Positions 19,688-28,680 of a stretch of DNA of 64,000 bases are shown piece by piece. This stretch comes from Sphingomonas pituitosa NBRC 102491 (GTDB lineage Bacteria; Pseudomonadota; Alphaproteobacteria; Sphingomonadales; Sphingomonadaceae). The stretch covers positions 82,964-146,963 of the forward strand of contig NZ_BCYY01000014.1 of the NCBI RefSeq assembly GCF_001598435.1. The letters are read 5' to 3'. Both the position numbers and the translations under genes were made by a program. The notes below the pieces were generated by a model that was given only the letters and a program-made list of their open reading frames with translations, was not told where the DNA came from and ran no database searches. Numbering within the stretch: position 1 is the first letter of the stretch; the number at the start of each line of letters is the position of its first letter.

Positions 19688-19805
19688 AATGGTAGCTTTG
19701 CCGGCCATCGCCTCCCGCGCCGAGAGCAACTGTGTGCGCAGTCGCGCTTTTCTGACGGTCCGCCACCCCATTGCCGTTTCCCGCCCCGGTGCTAGCGTCG
19801 CGGCC

Positions 19806-20570
19806 ATGACCGAAGGCATGACCTATGGGCGCTATCTCGCCCTCGACCAGCTGCTCGCCGCCCAGAATCCGCTGTCGGACCGGCATGACGAACTGCTGTT
19901 CATCATCATCCACCAGACCCAGGAGCTGTGGCTCAAGCAGATCCTCGCCGAGCTGCACCTCGCCAAGGGGCTGGTCCGCGAGGGCAAGCTGATCGAGGCG
20001 TATAAGGGCCTGGCGCGGGTGAGCCGCATCCAGGCGGTGATGACGCTGAGCTGGGACGTGCTCGCGACGATGACGCCCAGCGACTATACCCGCTTCCGAT
20101 CGGTGCTCGGCGGCAGCTCGGGCTTCCAGTCGGACCAGTTCCGCGCGGTCGAGACGATGCTCGGCCTGCGCGGCGGCGGAGTGCCGGGGCCGCTGACCGA
20201 CGCGGCCGCCGCGCTGCCCAGCCTGTGGGACGACGCCAATGCCGCGCTCGCCGCCGCCGGGTTCGACCTGCCCGATGCCGTGCTGCACCGCGACTGGCCG
20301 ACGCCCTATCAGCCGAACGACGCGGTCCGCGCCGCCTGGGGCCAGGTGTACCGCGACACCAATCGCTATTGGGACCTCTACCAGCTCGCCGAGAAGCTGG
20401 TCGACATCGACGATGCGATGGCGACGTGGCGGCACAAGCACGTCCTCACCGTCAGCCGGGTGATCGGCGGCAAGCCGGGGACCGGCGGCACGCCTGGGGT
20501 AAGCTATCTCGAATCGACGCTCGCCAAGCGCGCCTTCCCCGAACTCTGGTCGCTCCGGACCGATCTGTGA
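19806..20570 (+). CDS. kynA: Tryptophan 2,3-dioxygenase
   Basis: Haem enzyme that opens the indole ring of tryptophan to N-formylkynurenine, the first step of the kynurenine pathway. The ATG at 19806 gives 254 residues starting TEGMTYGRYLALDQLL, as in bacterial family members. Motifs: HDELLFIIIHQTQELWLKQI (substrate pocket), SRIQAVMTLSWDVLATMTP, SGFQSDQFRAVE, and the haem-ligand region WRHKHVLTVSRVIGGKPGTGGTPGV. Its stop overlaps the GTG start of the next gene by 3 bases, so the two are translated together. No formamidase gene is in the window. Confidence 0.95.
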   Translation: MTEGMTYGRYLALDQLLAAQNPLSDRHDELLFIIIHQTQELWLKQILAELHLAKGLVREGKLIEAYKGLARVSRIQAVMTLSWDVLATMTPSDYTRFRSVLGGSSGFQSDQFRAVETMLGLRGGGVPGPLTDAAAALPSLWDDANAALAAAGFDLPDAVLHRDWPTPYQPNDAVRAAWGQVYRDTNRYWDLYQLAEKLVDIDDAMATWRHKHVLTVSRVIGGKPGTGGTPGVSYLESTLAKRAFPELWSLRTDL

Positions 20571-21691
20571 GCAGCTTCAAGCATTTGTTCCAGCGATCGC
20601 TCGCCGCCGCGCCGGACCGGCTGCACTTCGCGGCGCACAGCCATCATCTGTGGCCCGACGCGTCGTGGCTCGGCCAGCAGGCGGCGTGGGACGATGCCGC
20701 GCGGCTCGCCGACCGGAAGTGGGGCCGGGTGATGGATGACATCTGGCCCGCCGCCCAGGCGCATGTCGCCGCCGAGCTGCACCTGCCCGATCCGTCGACG
20801 GTGGTGTTCGCGTCCAATACCCACGAACTGCTGCTGCGGATCGTCTCGGCGATGGGCCCTCGCCGGCCGCTGCGCATCCTTGCCACCGACGGCGAGTTCC
20901 ACAGCTTCCGCCGCCAGTCGCTGCGCTGGGAAGAAGCGGGCACGGCGGTCGTCACCCGCGTGCCGATGGCGGAGATCGTCGCGGCCGCGCAGGCCGGCGG
21001 CTTCGACCTGATCGTCGCCAGCCATGTCCAGTTCGGCACCGGCCATATCTTCGACGGCGTCGCCGACCTGGCGGCGCTCGCCCGGCCGGAGGGGCCGTGG
21101 GTGCTGATCGACGGCTATCACGGCTTCATGGCCGTAGAGACCGACCTGTCGGCGGTGGCCGACCGGGTGTTCTACGTCGCCGGCGGCTATAAATACGCGA
21201 TGTCGGGCGAGGGCGTCGGCTTCCTCCACGCGCCGCCGGGCTTCGGCCCGCGGCCGGAGATCACCGGCTGGTATGCCGAGTTCGAGGACCTCGCCCTGCC
21301 GCCGGGGCAGATCGGCTATGCGCCCGACGCGCGGCGCTATCTGGGCGCGACCTTCGACCCCTCGGGGCTCTACCGCTTCGTCGCGGTGCGCGAGATGCTG
21401 GCGCGCGAGGGGCTGACCACCGCCGCGATCAACGCCCATGTCGCGCCGCTGCGGGGACAGCTGCTCGACGGCTTTCCCCTGGATGCCGAACGGATCAACC
21501 CCTCCGCGCCGGATGCGCCGCAAGCGCGGTTCTTGGCGCTACGCAGTCCGAACGCGGCGGCGTGGCAGGCGGCGCTGCTGGAAGACGAGATCGTCACCGA
21601 CGTACGCGGCGACGTGCTGCGAATCGGGCTCGGCCTCTACCAGGACGGGCGCGACGTGGCACGGCTGCGCGAGGCGCTGGGTCGCCTTTAG
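20567..21691 (+). CDS. Class V aminotransferase-fold PLP enzyme, probable kynureninase
   Basis: PLP-dependent fold-type I enzyme of 374 residues. The start is GTG at 20567, inside the kynA stop; the long open frame upstream is a shadow of kynA. The candidate Schiff-base lysine is in FYVAGGYKYAMSGEG, preceded by the cofactor Asp and His in VLIDGYHGFMAV. LHFAAHSHHLWPDAS at the N-terminus and FDPSGLYRF later fit class V enzymes. Coupling to kynA makes kynureninase (3-hydroxykynurenine or kynurenine to anthranilate plus alanine) the best guess. It is shorter than typical KynU, so another kynurenine-using enzyme is possible. Confidence 0.8.
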   Translation: MSSFKHLFQRSLAAAPDRLHFAAHSHHLWPDASWLGQQAAWDDAARLADRKWGRVMDDIWPAAQAHVAAELHLPDPSTVVFASNTHELLLRIVSAMGPRRPLRILATDGEFHSFRRQSLRWEEAGTAVVTRVPMAEIVAAAQAGGFDLIVASHVQFGTGHIFDGVADLAALARPEGPWVLIDGYHGFMAVETDLSAVADRVFYVAGGYKYAMSGEGVGFLHAPPGFGPRPEITGWYAEFEDLALPPGQIGYAPDARRYLGATFDPSGLYRFVAVREMLAREGLTTAAINAHVAPLRGQLLDGFPLDAERINPSAPDAPQARFLALRSPNAAAWQAALLEDEIVTDVRGDVLRIGLGLYQDGRDVARLREALGRL

Positions 21692-21726
21692 GGCGCGGCT
21701 TGCGGAGGGGGCCCCCTCTCCCCGTC

Positions 21727-21820
21727 GTCATCCCGGCGAAAGCCGGGATCCATTGGGGTCTCCATCGTGGCGCTTGCTGCAACGAAGGGGCGACTGGATC
21801 CCGGCTTTCGCCGGGATGAC
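21727..21820. repeat. REP/BIME-type palindrome pair, copy 2
   Basis: Perfect 25-base inverted arms (21727-21751 and 21796-21820) flank a 44-base core. Arm hairpins are identical to those of copy 1 at 10394 (stem ATCCCGGC, loop GAAA). It is in the gap between two convergent genes, kynureninase-like and CoA-binding protein, where it may also end both transcripts. Confidence 0.88.
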
Positions 21821-21853
21821 GCAAGCCTGGAGTGCGGTCTTTTTACCCTGCTT

Positions 21854-22288
21854 TCAGGCGGCGGCGAGCGGCGCGAGGCCCAGGCGGCGAATCTCGATCG
21901 CCGGGCAGCGGTCCATCACCACCTTGAGCCCGGCCGCCTCGGCACGCGCTGCGGCTTCGTGGTCGATCACGTCGAGCTGCATCCACACCGACTTGGCACC
22001 GGCGGCGATCGCCGCATCGACGATCTCGCCGGCATGTTCGGACTTGCGGAAAATGTCGACCATGTCGATCGGCACGCCGATCTGGCCCAGTTCGCGAAAG
22101 ACGAACTCGCCGTGGACATGCTCGCCGGTAATCTGCGGGTTGACCGGGATCACCCGATAGCCATGGCGCTGCAGCAGCAGCATCACACCGTTACTGGGAC
22201 GATTCGGGCGATCGGACGCGCCGACCATCGCGATGGTGCGGGTTTCCTCGAGCAGGGTGCGGATGTCTTCGTCACGCGTAAGCGGCAT
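21854..22288 (-). CDS. CoA-binding domain protein (YccU-like)
   Basis: Small Rossmann-fold CoA-binding protein (CoA_binding_2 family) of 144 residues, full length. Features: IAMVGASDRPNRPSNGVM (nucleotide loop), YRVIPVNPQITGE, FRELGQIGVPIDMVDIFRK, VDAAIAAGAKSVWMQLDV and VMDRCPAIE near the end. It follows mrp with a 3-base gap and has an AGAGGTGAT ribosome site overlapping the mrp stop. Exact role unknown across the family. Confidence 0.9.
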   Translation of the reverse strand: MPLTRDEDIRTLLEETRTIAMVGASDRPNRPSNGVMLLLQRHGYRVIPVNPQITGEHVHGEFVFRELGQIGVPIDMVDIFRKSEHAGEIVDAAIAAGAKSVWMQLDVIDHEAAARAEAAGLKVVMDRCPAIEIRRLGLAPLAAA

Positions 22289-22291
22289 GCA

Positions 22292-23248
22292 TCACCTCTT
22301 TAGCCATTCATAGACCGAATCGGCCAATGCGCCAAATGGTCCGGTAGACTGCGTATTGTCCGCGGCCGGCGGCGTGCCGGCGTCCGAAGCGGCGCGGATT
22401 TCCATCGCCAGCGGGATGCGGCCGAGGAAGGGGATGCCCAGCGTCGCCGCCGCCGTCTCCGCCCCGCCGCTGCCGAACGGATCGGAGATGCCGCCACAAA
22501 GCGGGCAGCAATAGCCGGCCATGTTCTCGACCAGCCCGACGATCGGCACACCCGCCTTGTTGAACAGGTCGATCGCGCGGGTCGCGTCGATCAGCGCCAG
22601 GTCCTGCGGGGTGGAGACGATCACCGCGCCCGCCGGCTTGTGCTTCTGGATCATCGTCAGCTGGACGTCGCCCGTGCCCGGCGGCAGGTCGAGCACGAGC
22701 AGCTCGGTATCGCCCCAGTCGGCATCGACCATCTGGCCCAGCGCGCCGCCCGCCATCGGCCCGCGCCAGGCGATCGCCTGCCCTTCGGCGACGAGCCCGC
22801 CCATCGACAGCATCTTGAGCCCGAACGCCGTTTCGATCGGCAGCAATACTTTGTCACGCGCCTGCGGCTTCACGCCCTCGACCCCCAGCAACTTGGGCTG
22901 CGAGGGGCCGTAGATGTCGGCATCGACCAGCCCGACCTTGAGCCCACGCTTGGCCAGACCGATCGCGAGATTGGCGGCGACGGTCGATTTGCCGACCCCG
23001 CCCTTGCCGCTCGCCACCGCAAGAATCCGGCGGGTGCGGCGCTCGCTGGTGAGGAGAACGCGTACTTCCGCCACGCCGGGCAGCGCGGCGGCGGCGCTGC
23101 GCACTTCGGCTTCCAGCGCGTCGCGGGTTTCCGGCGCGAGGCCGGTCACATCGAGCACCACATTGGCGCGGCCGGCTTCGAGGCGAACGGTGGCACGCCC
23201 GGCGGAAACGGGGGCGAGGGCGGCGGAGAGGTCCTGCGGTTCAGTCAT
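22292..23248 (-). CDS. apbC: Mrp/NBP35 family iron-sulfur carrier ATPase
   Basis: P-loop ATPase that carries [4Fe-4S] clusters to apoproteins. The ATG at 23248 gives 318 residues. An N-terminal DUF59-like part is short (ALPGVAEVRVLLTS), followed by deviant Walker A VASGKGGVGKSTVAANLA, VDADIYGPSQPKLLG, Walker B LVLDLPPGTGDVQLT and the cluster-binding CxxC in GYCCPLCGG near residue 250. The upstream extension of the frame overlaps hflK antisense and is not part of it. It diverges from hflK and is co-transcribed with the CoA-binding protein gene. Confidence 0.92.
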   Translation of the reverse strand: MTEPQDLSAALAPVSAGRATVRLEAGRANVVLDVTGLAPETRDALEAEVRSAAAALPGVAEVRVLLTSERRTRRILAVASGKGGVGKSTVAANLAIGLAKRGLKVGLVDADIYGPSQPKLLGVEGVKPQARDKVLLPIETAFGLKMLSMGGLVAEGQAIAWRGPMAGGALGQMVDADWGDTELLVLDLPPGTGDVQLTMIQKHKPAGAVIVSTPQDLALIDATRAIDLFNKAGVPIVGLVENMAGYCCPLCGGISDPFGSGGAETAAATLGIPFLGRIPLAMEIRAASDAGTPPAADNTQSTGPFGALADSVYEWLKR

Positions 23249-23320
23249 GCCGCAGCGACATAGGTACACAATCGTCCGACGCCACTGTAAATCCGCGTCG
23301 CCCTGCTTATAAAGGTTGGC

Positions 23321-24397
23321 ATGGTGAATAGTTCTGGCCGTGACGCGCAGTCCGGCACCTTCCACAACGAGGCGCCGAAAAGCCCCTGGGGCGGCGGCTC
23401 GGATAAGGATGACGGCAATGGCGGGGGCCCGCGCAACCCGTGGTCCGTTCCGCCCGAGGGTCGTCGCGGCAAGCCCGGCTCGCCCAGCGCGCTCGACGAG
23501 CTTTGGCGCCGGGCACGGAGCGGCGGCGGCGGGCTGCCCGGCGTCCCCACCGGCGCGCGGCTGTGGCTGCTGATCCTTGCCGGCCTGCTGGCGGTGTGGG
23601 TGCTCTACACCTCGATCCACCCGATCGGCCCGCGCGAGAAGGGCGTCGTCACCTTCCTCGGGCGCTATTCGGGCACGCTCGATCCGGGCATCCAGTTCAC
23701 CCTGCCCGCGCCGTTCCAGCTGGTCGACGTGGTCGATGTCGGCAATATCCGTACCGAGAATTTCCCGAACAGCGGCGAGAATCTGATGCTGACCGGCGGC
23801 CAGAACGTCGTCGACCTCGCCTATTCGGTGCGCTGGGACGTGCGCAGCGCTCCGCTCTACGTGTTCCAGATCGCCGATCCGCGCGAGACGGTGCGCGCCA
23901 CCGCGGAAAGCGCGATGCGCGCGGTGATCGCCAACACCACGCTCAACGAGGCGATCGGCGAAGGCCGTTCGCAGATCGAGGCGCAGGCGCAGGTCATGAT
24001 GCAGAAGATCCTCGACGAATATCAGTCGGGCATTCGCATCCAGGGCGTGGCGGTGCAGAAGGCGACCGCGCCGAGCCAGGTCGACGAGGCGTTCAAGGCG
24101 GTGACCGCGGCGACGCAGGAATCCGAATCGAACCGCAACAACGCCAATGCCTATGCGCAGAGCGTGATCGCCGCCGCACAGGGTGAGGCGGCCGAGTTCA
24201 ACAAGATCTACGAACAGTACAAGCTCGCGCCCGACGTCACCAAGCGCCGGCTCTATTACGAGACCATGGAAGCGGTGCTGGCCAACAGCAACAAGACGAT
24301 CATCGAGGCACCGGGCGTGAACAGCTATCTGCCGCTGCCCCAGCTTCGTGGTGGCGCCGCCCCGGCGGACGCCGACAGGAAGGAAGGCGCCAAGTGA
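23321..24397 (+). CDS. hflK: FtsH protease activity modulator HflK
   Basis: Membrane-anchored SPFH/prohibitin protein of 358 residues that forms, with HflC, a large periplasmic cage around FtsH. It has a glycine/charged N-terminal tail (WGGGSDKDDGNGGGP), one membrane helix LWLLILAGLLAVWVLYTSI at about 82-100, then the SPFH domain (GVVTFLGRYSGTLDPGIQ, NVVDLAYSVRWDV) and a coiled-coil region with AYAQSVIAAAQGEAAEFNKI. It overlaps hflC by 4 bases (GTGA). A TTATAA-like sequence at about 23301 may be part of the promoter. Confidence 0.95.
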   Translation: MVNSSGRDAQSGTFHNEAPKSPWGGGSDKDDGNGGGPRNPWSVPPEGRRGKPGSPSALDELWRRARSGGGGLPGVPTGARLWLLILAGLLAVWVLYTSIHPIGPREKGVVTFLGRYSGTLDPGIQFTLPAPFQLVDVVDVGNIRTENFPNSGENLMLTGGQNVVDLAYSVRWDVRSAPLYVFQIADPRETVRATAESAMRAVIANTTLNEAIGEGRSQIEAQAQVMMQKILDEYQSGIRIQGVAVQKATAPSQVDEAFKAVTAATQESESNRNNANAYAQSVIAAAQGEAAEFNKIYEQYKLAPDVTKRRLYYETMEAVLANSNKTIIEAPGVNSYLPLPQLRGGAAPADADRKEGAK

Positions 24398-25245
24398 CGC
24401 AGTGGCTTCGCAATCCGATCGCGCTCGTCGTCGCGGTGATCGTCGTGCTCATCGTGCTGATGAGCACCGTGGCGATCGTGCCCGAGACCAAGCAGGTCGT
24501 CGTGCTGCGGCTGGAAAAGCCGTACCGCACCGTCAACGCCTTCCAGACCGGCGAGAATTTCGGCCGCACCGGCGCCGGCCCGGTCTTCCGCATTCCGTTC
24601 ATGGATCGGCTGGTCTGGGTCGACAAGCGCGTGCTCGACGTCGATCTGCCCGACGAGCCCGTACTGTCGACCGACCAGCTGCGGCTCGAGATCGACGCCT
24701 ATGCCCGCTATCGCATCACCGATCCGCTGCGGATGGTGGTGACCGTCGGCACCGAGGAGCGGCTGCGCGACCAGCTCCAGCCGCTGCTGCGTTCGTCGCT
24801 GCGCAACGAGCTGGGCCGCCGCCGCTCGGAAACGCTGCTCAGCCCGGAGCGCGGCCAGGTGATGGATAACATCCAGGCATCGCTGCAGAAGCTCGCCAGC
24901 CAATATGGCGTCGAGATCGTCGACGTGCGGATCAAGCAGACCGAGTTGCCCTCGGGTTCGCCGCTCAACAGCGCGCTGACCCGCATGGCCACCTCGCGGA
25001 GCCAGGAAGCCGAGACGATCAAGGCGCAGGGCCTGCGCGACGCGCAGATCATCCGCGCCAACGCCCAGGCGCAGGCGGCGCAGATCTATGCGGCGGCGTT
25101 CAACCAGGATCCGAAATTCTACGATTTCTGGCGCGCGATGCAGTCCTATCGCCGGACGTTCCTGGCGCCGGACCGCAAGGGCGATACCCAGATCATCCTG
25201 TCGCCGAACAACGCCTATTTGAAGGAGTTCACCGGGCAACGATGA
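24394..25245 (+). CDS. hflC: Protease modulator HflC
   Basis: Partner of HflK, 283 residues, starting with GTG at 24394. One N-terminal membrane helix (NPIALVVAVIVVLIVLMS) precedes the SPFH domain (VVVLRLEKPYRTVN, IPFMDRLVWVDKRVLDVDLP) and a late helical part RSQEAETIKAQGLRDAQIIR. It ends with NAYLKEFTGQR. Gene order hflK-hflC-degP is conserved in many proteobacteria and ties this unit to membrane and periplasmic protein quality control. Confidence 0.95.
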   Translation: MTQWLRNPIALVVAVIVVLIVLMSTVAIVPETKQVVVLRLEKPYRTVNAFQTGENFGRTGAGPVFRIPFMDRLVWVDKRVLDVDLPDEPVLSTDQLRLEIDAYARYRITDPLRMVVTVGTEERLRDQLQPLLRSSLRNELGRRRSETLLSPERGQVMDNIQASLQKLASQYGVEIVDVRIKQTELPSGSPLNSALTRMATSRSQEAETIKAQGLRDAQIIRANAQAQAAQIYAAAFNQDPKFYDFWRAMQSYRRTFLAPDRKGDTQIILSPNNAYLKEFTGQR

Positions 25246-25341
25246 GTCTGTCCGGCCGTTCATATTCAAATCAGGTTCAGCCGCGCTGGGTAGAAGCGCG
25301 GGTTGAGACGAATACCATTCCTTTCGAGAGGAAATGACCCC

Positions 25342-26856
25342 GTGCGTTACGCATACGCCTTGACTACCGCGATCCTGCTCGGCGGCGCCGCCACCGCGCT
25401 CTCGCTCAACCAGCCGGCCGGCGCGCAGACCGCGCAGAACGAGCCGGGCACCATCCAGGCGGTGGCCCCCAAGGCCGGCGCGCCGATGAGCTTCGCCGAT
25501 CTGGTCGCCCGCCTTCAGCCGGCGGTCGTCAATATTTCGACGACGCAGCGCGTGAAGGTGAACGCCAATCCGTTCGCCGGCACGCCGCTCGAGATGTTCG
25601 GCCAGGGCCAGGGCCAGCCGGTGACGCGCGAGGCGCAGTCGCTGGGTTCGGGCTTCGTCATCTCGGCCGACGGCTATGTCGTCACCAACAACCATGTGAT
25701 CTCGGCAGGGGCCCAGGGCGCGGTGGTCGAATCGATCACCGTCACGCTGTCCGACGGCCGCGACTTCAAGGCCAAGCTGATCGGCCATGACGCGCAGTCG
25801 GACCTGGCGGTGCTCAAGATCGACGGCGCCGCGCTGCCGTTCGTCAAGTTCGGCGATTCGGGCCGCGCCCGTGTCGGCGACTGGATCCTCGCGATCGGCA
25901 ACCCGTTCGGCCTGGGCGGCACCGTCACCGCCGGCATCATCTCGGCGACGCACCGCGTCACCGGCACCGGCGCCTATGACCGCTTCATCCAGACCGATGC
26001 CTCGATCAATCGCGGCAATTCGGGCGGCCCGATGTTCGACCTGAACGGCAACGTGATCGGCATCAACTCGCAGATCCTGTCGCCCACCGGCGGCAATGTC
26101 GGCATCGGCTTCGCGATCCCGGCCGAGGAAGCCAAGCCGATCATCGACAAGCTGATGAAGGGCCAGTCGATCACGCGCGGCTATCTCGGCATCGCGATGC
26201 AGGACCTGACCAAGGACCTTGCGGCCGGCTTCGGCCTGCCCTCGGATCGCGGCACCCTCGTCGCGCGGGTCGAGCCCGGCCAGCCGGCCGAGAAGGCCGG
26301 GATCAAGCAGGGCGACGTCATCGTCAAGGTCAACGGCAAGGACGTGACGCCCGAACAGACGCTTTCCTATATCGTCGCCAACGTCACACCCGGTACCCGC
26401 ATTCCGGTCGAGCTGATCCGCGACGGCAAGCGCCAGACGGTCAACGTCACGGTCGTCGCGCGTCCGCCGGAAGAGCAGCTCACCGGTTTCGACCCGAGCG
26501 ACCAGGATGGCGGACCGGGCGACGATGGCGACGACGGCGCCGCCGCAACGGCGCCCACCGCGCTGCTCGGCGTCGGCGTCACCCCGCTGACCCCGCAGAT
26601 CGCCCGCTCGATCGGCGTCGATCCGTCGATCGGCGGCCTGGTGATCACCGGCGTCAACCCGAGCAGCGACGCCGCCGGCAAGGGCCTGATGCGCGGCGAC
26701 GTGATCGTCTCGGTGAACCAGCAGCCGGTGCGCACCGGCGCCGACCTGACCAAGGCCCTCGCCGCCGCCAAGGCAGCAGGCCGCAAGCAGGTGGTGCTCT
26801 TCATCCAGCGCAAGAACGCGGGCAATTACATTCCCGTCGGCATCGCCGGCAACTGA
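25342..26856 (+). CDS. degP: Periplasmic serine protease/chaperone, DegP/HtrA family
   Basis: Do-type HtrA protease, 504 residues from the GTG at 25342, which is preceded by GAGAGGAA. The signal peptide is RYAYALTTAILLGGAATALS...AGAQ. The catalytic triad is His118 (TNNHVISAG), Asp154 (SDLAVLKID) and Ser227 (NRGNSGGPMFD). Two PDZ domains follow (GYLGIAMQDLTKDLAAGFG...; ALLGVGVTPLTPQIARSIG...), separated by an acidic, glycine-rich linker (DQDGGPGDDGDDG). It lies 96 bases after hflC. The product should degrade or refold damaged envelope proteins. Confidence 0.95.
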   Translation: MRYAYALTTAILLGGAATALSLNQPAGAQTAQNEPGTIQAVAPKAGAPMSFADLVARLQPAVVNISTTQRVKVNANPFAGTPLEMFGQGQGQPVTREAQSLGSGFVISADGYVVTNNHVISAGAQGAVVESITVTLSDGRDFKAKLIGHDAQSDLAVLKIDGAALPFVKFGDSGRARVGDWILAIGNPFGLGGTVTAGIISATHRVTGTGAYDRFIQTDASINRGNSGGPMFDLNGNVIGINSQILSPTGGNVGIGFAIPAEEAKPIIDKLMKGQSITRGYLGIAMQDLTKDLAAGFGLPSDRGTLVARVEPGQPAEKAGIKQGDVIVKVNGKDVTPEQTLSYIVANVTPGTRIPVELIRDGKRQTVNVTVVARPPEEQLTGFDPSDQDGGPGDDGDDGAAATAPTALLGVGVTPLTPQIARSIGVDPSIGGLVITGVNPSSDAAGKGLMRGDVIVSVNQQPVRTGADLTKALAAAKAAGRKQVVLFIQRKNAGNYIPVGIAGN

Positions 26857-26925
26857 TCGCCGCCAAAACCGGCTGACCAAGGCCCGTTTCTTCCCTATGC
26901 CTGCGCTTCCACAGAGGAGCAGGAA

Positions 26926-28524
26926 ATGGCGGAAGAAGCGGGCCTTTTCGTTGGAGCAGCCGGCAGCGCGCGGATCGAATTGAACCTGCGGCGCGCCAAT
27001 CGCCACGGTCTGATCGCCGGCGCGACCGGCACCGGCAAGACCGTCACGTTACAGGGCCTGGCCGAGGGATTCTCGGCCGCTGGCGTGCCGGTGTTCGTGG
27101 CCGACGTGAAGGGCGATCTCGGCGGGCTGGGCATGGCCGGATCGCCGCTCGCCAAGCCGCACGCGACGTTCGCGGCGCGCGCGCAGGCGATCGGCGCTGG
27201 CGACTGGAAGTACCAGGCAATGCCGGTGCAGCTCTGGGACCTGTTCGGCGAACAGGGCCATCCGATCCGCGCCACCGTCTCCGAAATGGGGCCGCTGCTC
27301 CTCGCCCGGCTGATGGACCTCAACGAGGTGCAGGAGGGCGTGCTGACCATCGCCTTCCACGTCGCCGATGCCGAGGGGCTGCTGTTGCTCGACCTCGACG
27401 ACCTCCAGGCGATGCTGGCGCACTGCGCCGAGCGGGCCGAGGAGCTGTCGACGACCTACGGCAACGTCTCAAAGCAAAGCGTCGGCGCGATCCAGCGCCA
27501 GCTGCTCCAGCTGCGCACCCAGGGCGCCACGCATTTCTTCGGTGAGCCGGCGCTCAGCATCCAGGATTTTCTCGCGCACGACGACAGCGGCCGCGGCGTG
27601 ATCAACATCCTCGCTGCCGACAAGCTGATGGCGAGCCCGCGCCTCTATGCCAGCTTCCTGCTGTGGCTGCTGTCCGAACTGTTCGAGACGCTTCCCGAAA
27701 TCGGCGATCCCGACAAGCCAAGTCTCGTCTTCTTCTTCGACGAGGCACATCTGCTGTTCGACGACGCGCCCAAGGCGCTGCTGGAGAAGATCGAGCAGGT
27801 CGTGCGGCTGATCCGATCGAAGGGCGTCGGCGTCTATTTCGTCACGCAGAACCCGATCGACATTCCCGAGGATGTCGCCGCCCAGCTCGGCAACCGCATC
27901 CAGCACGCGCTGCGCGCCTTCACCCCGCGCGACCAGAAGGCGATCCGCGCCGCCGCCGAGGCGTTCCGGGCGAGCCCCGGCCTCGACGTCGCGACCGCGA
28001 TCACCGAGCTGGCGGTGGGCGAGGCACTGGTGTCGCTGCTCCAGGCGGACGGTTCGCCGGCGCCGGTGTCGCGCACGCTGATCCGGCCACCCGCTTCGCG
28101 TGTCGGGCCCCTGGCGGCCGACGAGCGCAAGATACTGGTCGAAACCGACGCGGTAGGCGCCAGCTACGACACCGCGATCGACCGCGACTCCGCCGAGGAA
28201 CTGCTCGCCGCCAAGCGCGCAGAGGCCAGCGCCGCCGCTGCCGAGGCGCAAGCCCGCGACGCCGCCGAAAAGGCCGCCGCCGCGCAGGCCAAGGAAGACG
28301 CCCGCCGCGCCAAGGAGGCAGAGCGCGCACGCATCGCCGCCGAGCGCGAGGCGGCGAACAACCCGCTCAACCGCGCGATCCGCTCCGCCACGCGCTCGGC
28401 ATCGTCGGCCGCGGGCCGTGCGGTGGCAAACGAAGTCAGCAAGGCGGTGTTCGGCAGCAAGGGCGGCGGCGGCATGCTCGGCCAGGTGGTGCGCGGCGTG
28501 CTGGGCGGGCTGTTCCGCGGCTGA
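26926..28524 (+). CDS. HerA-like P-loop ATPase (DUF853/YjgR family)
   Basis: Cytoplasmic ATPase of the HerA/FtsK superfamily, 532 residues. The ATG at 26926 has an AGAGGAG site. Walker A is GATGTGKT at residues 32-39, the Walker B region [12 protein letters not shown] about 268-280, and the arginine-finger side includes [20 protein letters not shown]. The tail after about residue 420 is alanine/charged coiled coil ([18 protein letters not shown]) and ends in a glycine-rich segment ([19 protein letters not shown]). No NurA nuclease is adjacent, which fits the YjgR branch of unknown cellular role. Confidence 0.9.
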   Translation: MAEEAGLFVGAAGSARIELNLRRANRHGLIAGATGTGKTVTLQGLAEGFSAAGVPVFVADVKGDLGGLGMAGSPLAKPHATFAARAQAIGAGDWKYQAMPVQLWDLFGEQGHPIRATVSEMGPLLLARLMDLNEVQEGVLTIAFHVADAEGLLLLDLDDLQAMLAHCAERAEELSTTYGNVSKQSVGAIQRQLLQLRTQGATHFFGEPALSIQDFLAHDDSGRGVINILAADKLMASPRLYASFLLWLLSELFETLPEIGDPDKPSLVFFFDEAHLLFDDAPKALLEKIEQVVRLIRSKGVGVYFVTQNPIDIPEDVAAQLGNRIQHALRAFTPRDQKAIRAAAEAFRASPGLDVATAITELAVGEALVSLLQADGSPAPVSRTLIRPPASRVGPLAADERKILVETDAVGASYDTAIDRDSAEELLAAKRAEASAAAAEAQARDAAEKAAAAQAKEDARRAKEAERARIAAEREAANNPLNRAIRSATRSASSAAGRAVANEVSKAVFGSKGGGGMLGQVVRGVLGGLFRG

Positions 28525-28680
28525 TCGCCCGGAAAAGCCTGTCCTTTCACGCCCGCCGGTGCCACGGTGCCGGCCATGCGATGGCGAGGGCGCCCATGCT
28601 GATCCGACACGATCACCGCGCGCTGCGGTGGCGCGGTATCGCACGCCCCGTCCCCTTCCCAACTCCGGAGCTCCTAGCGC

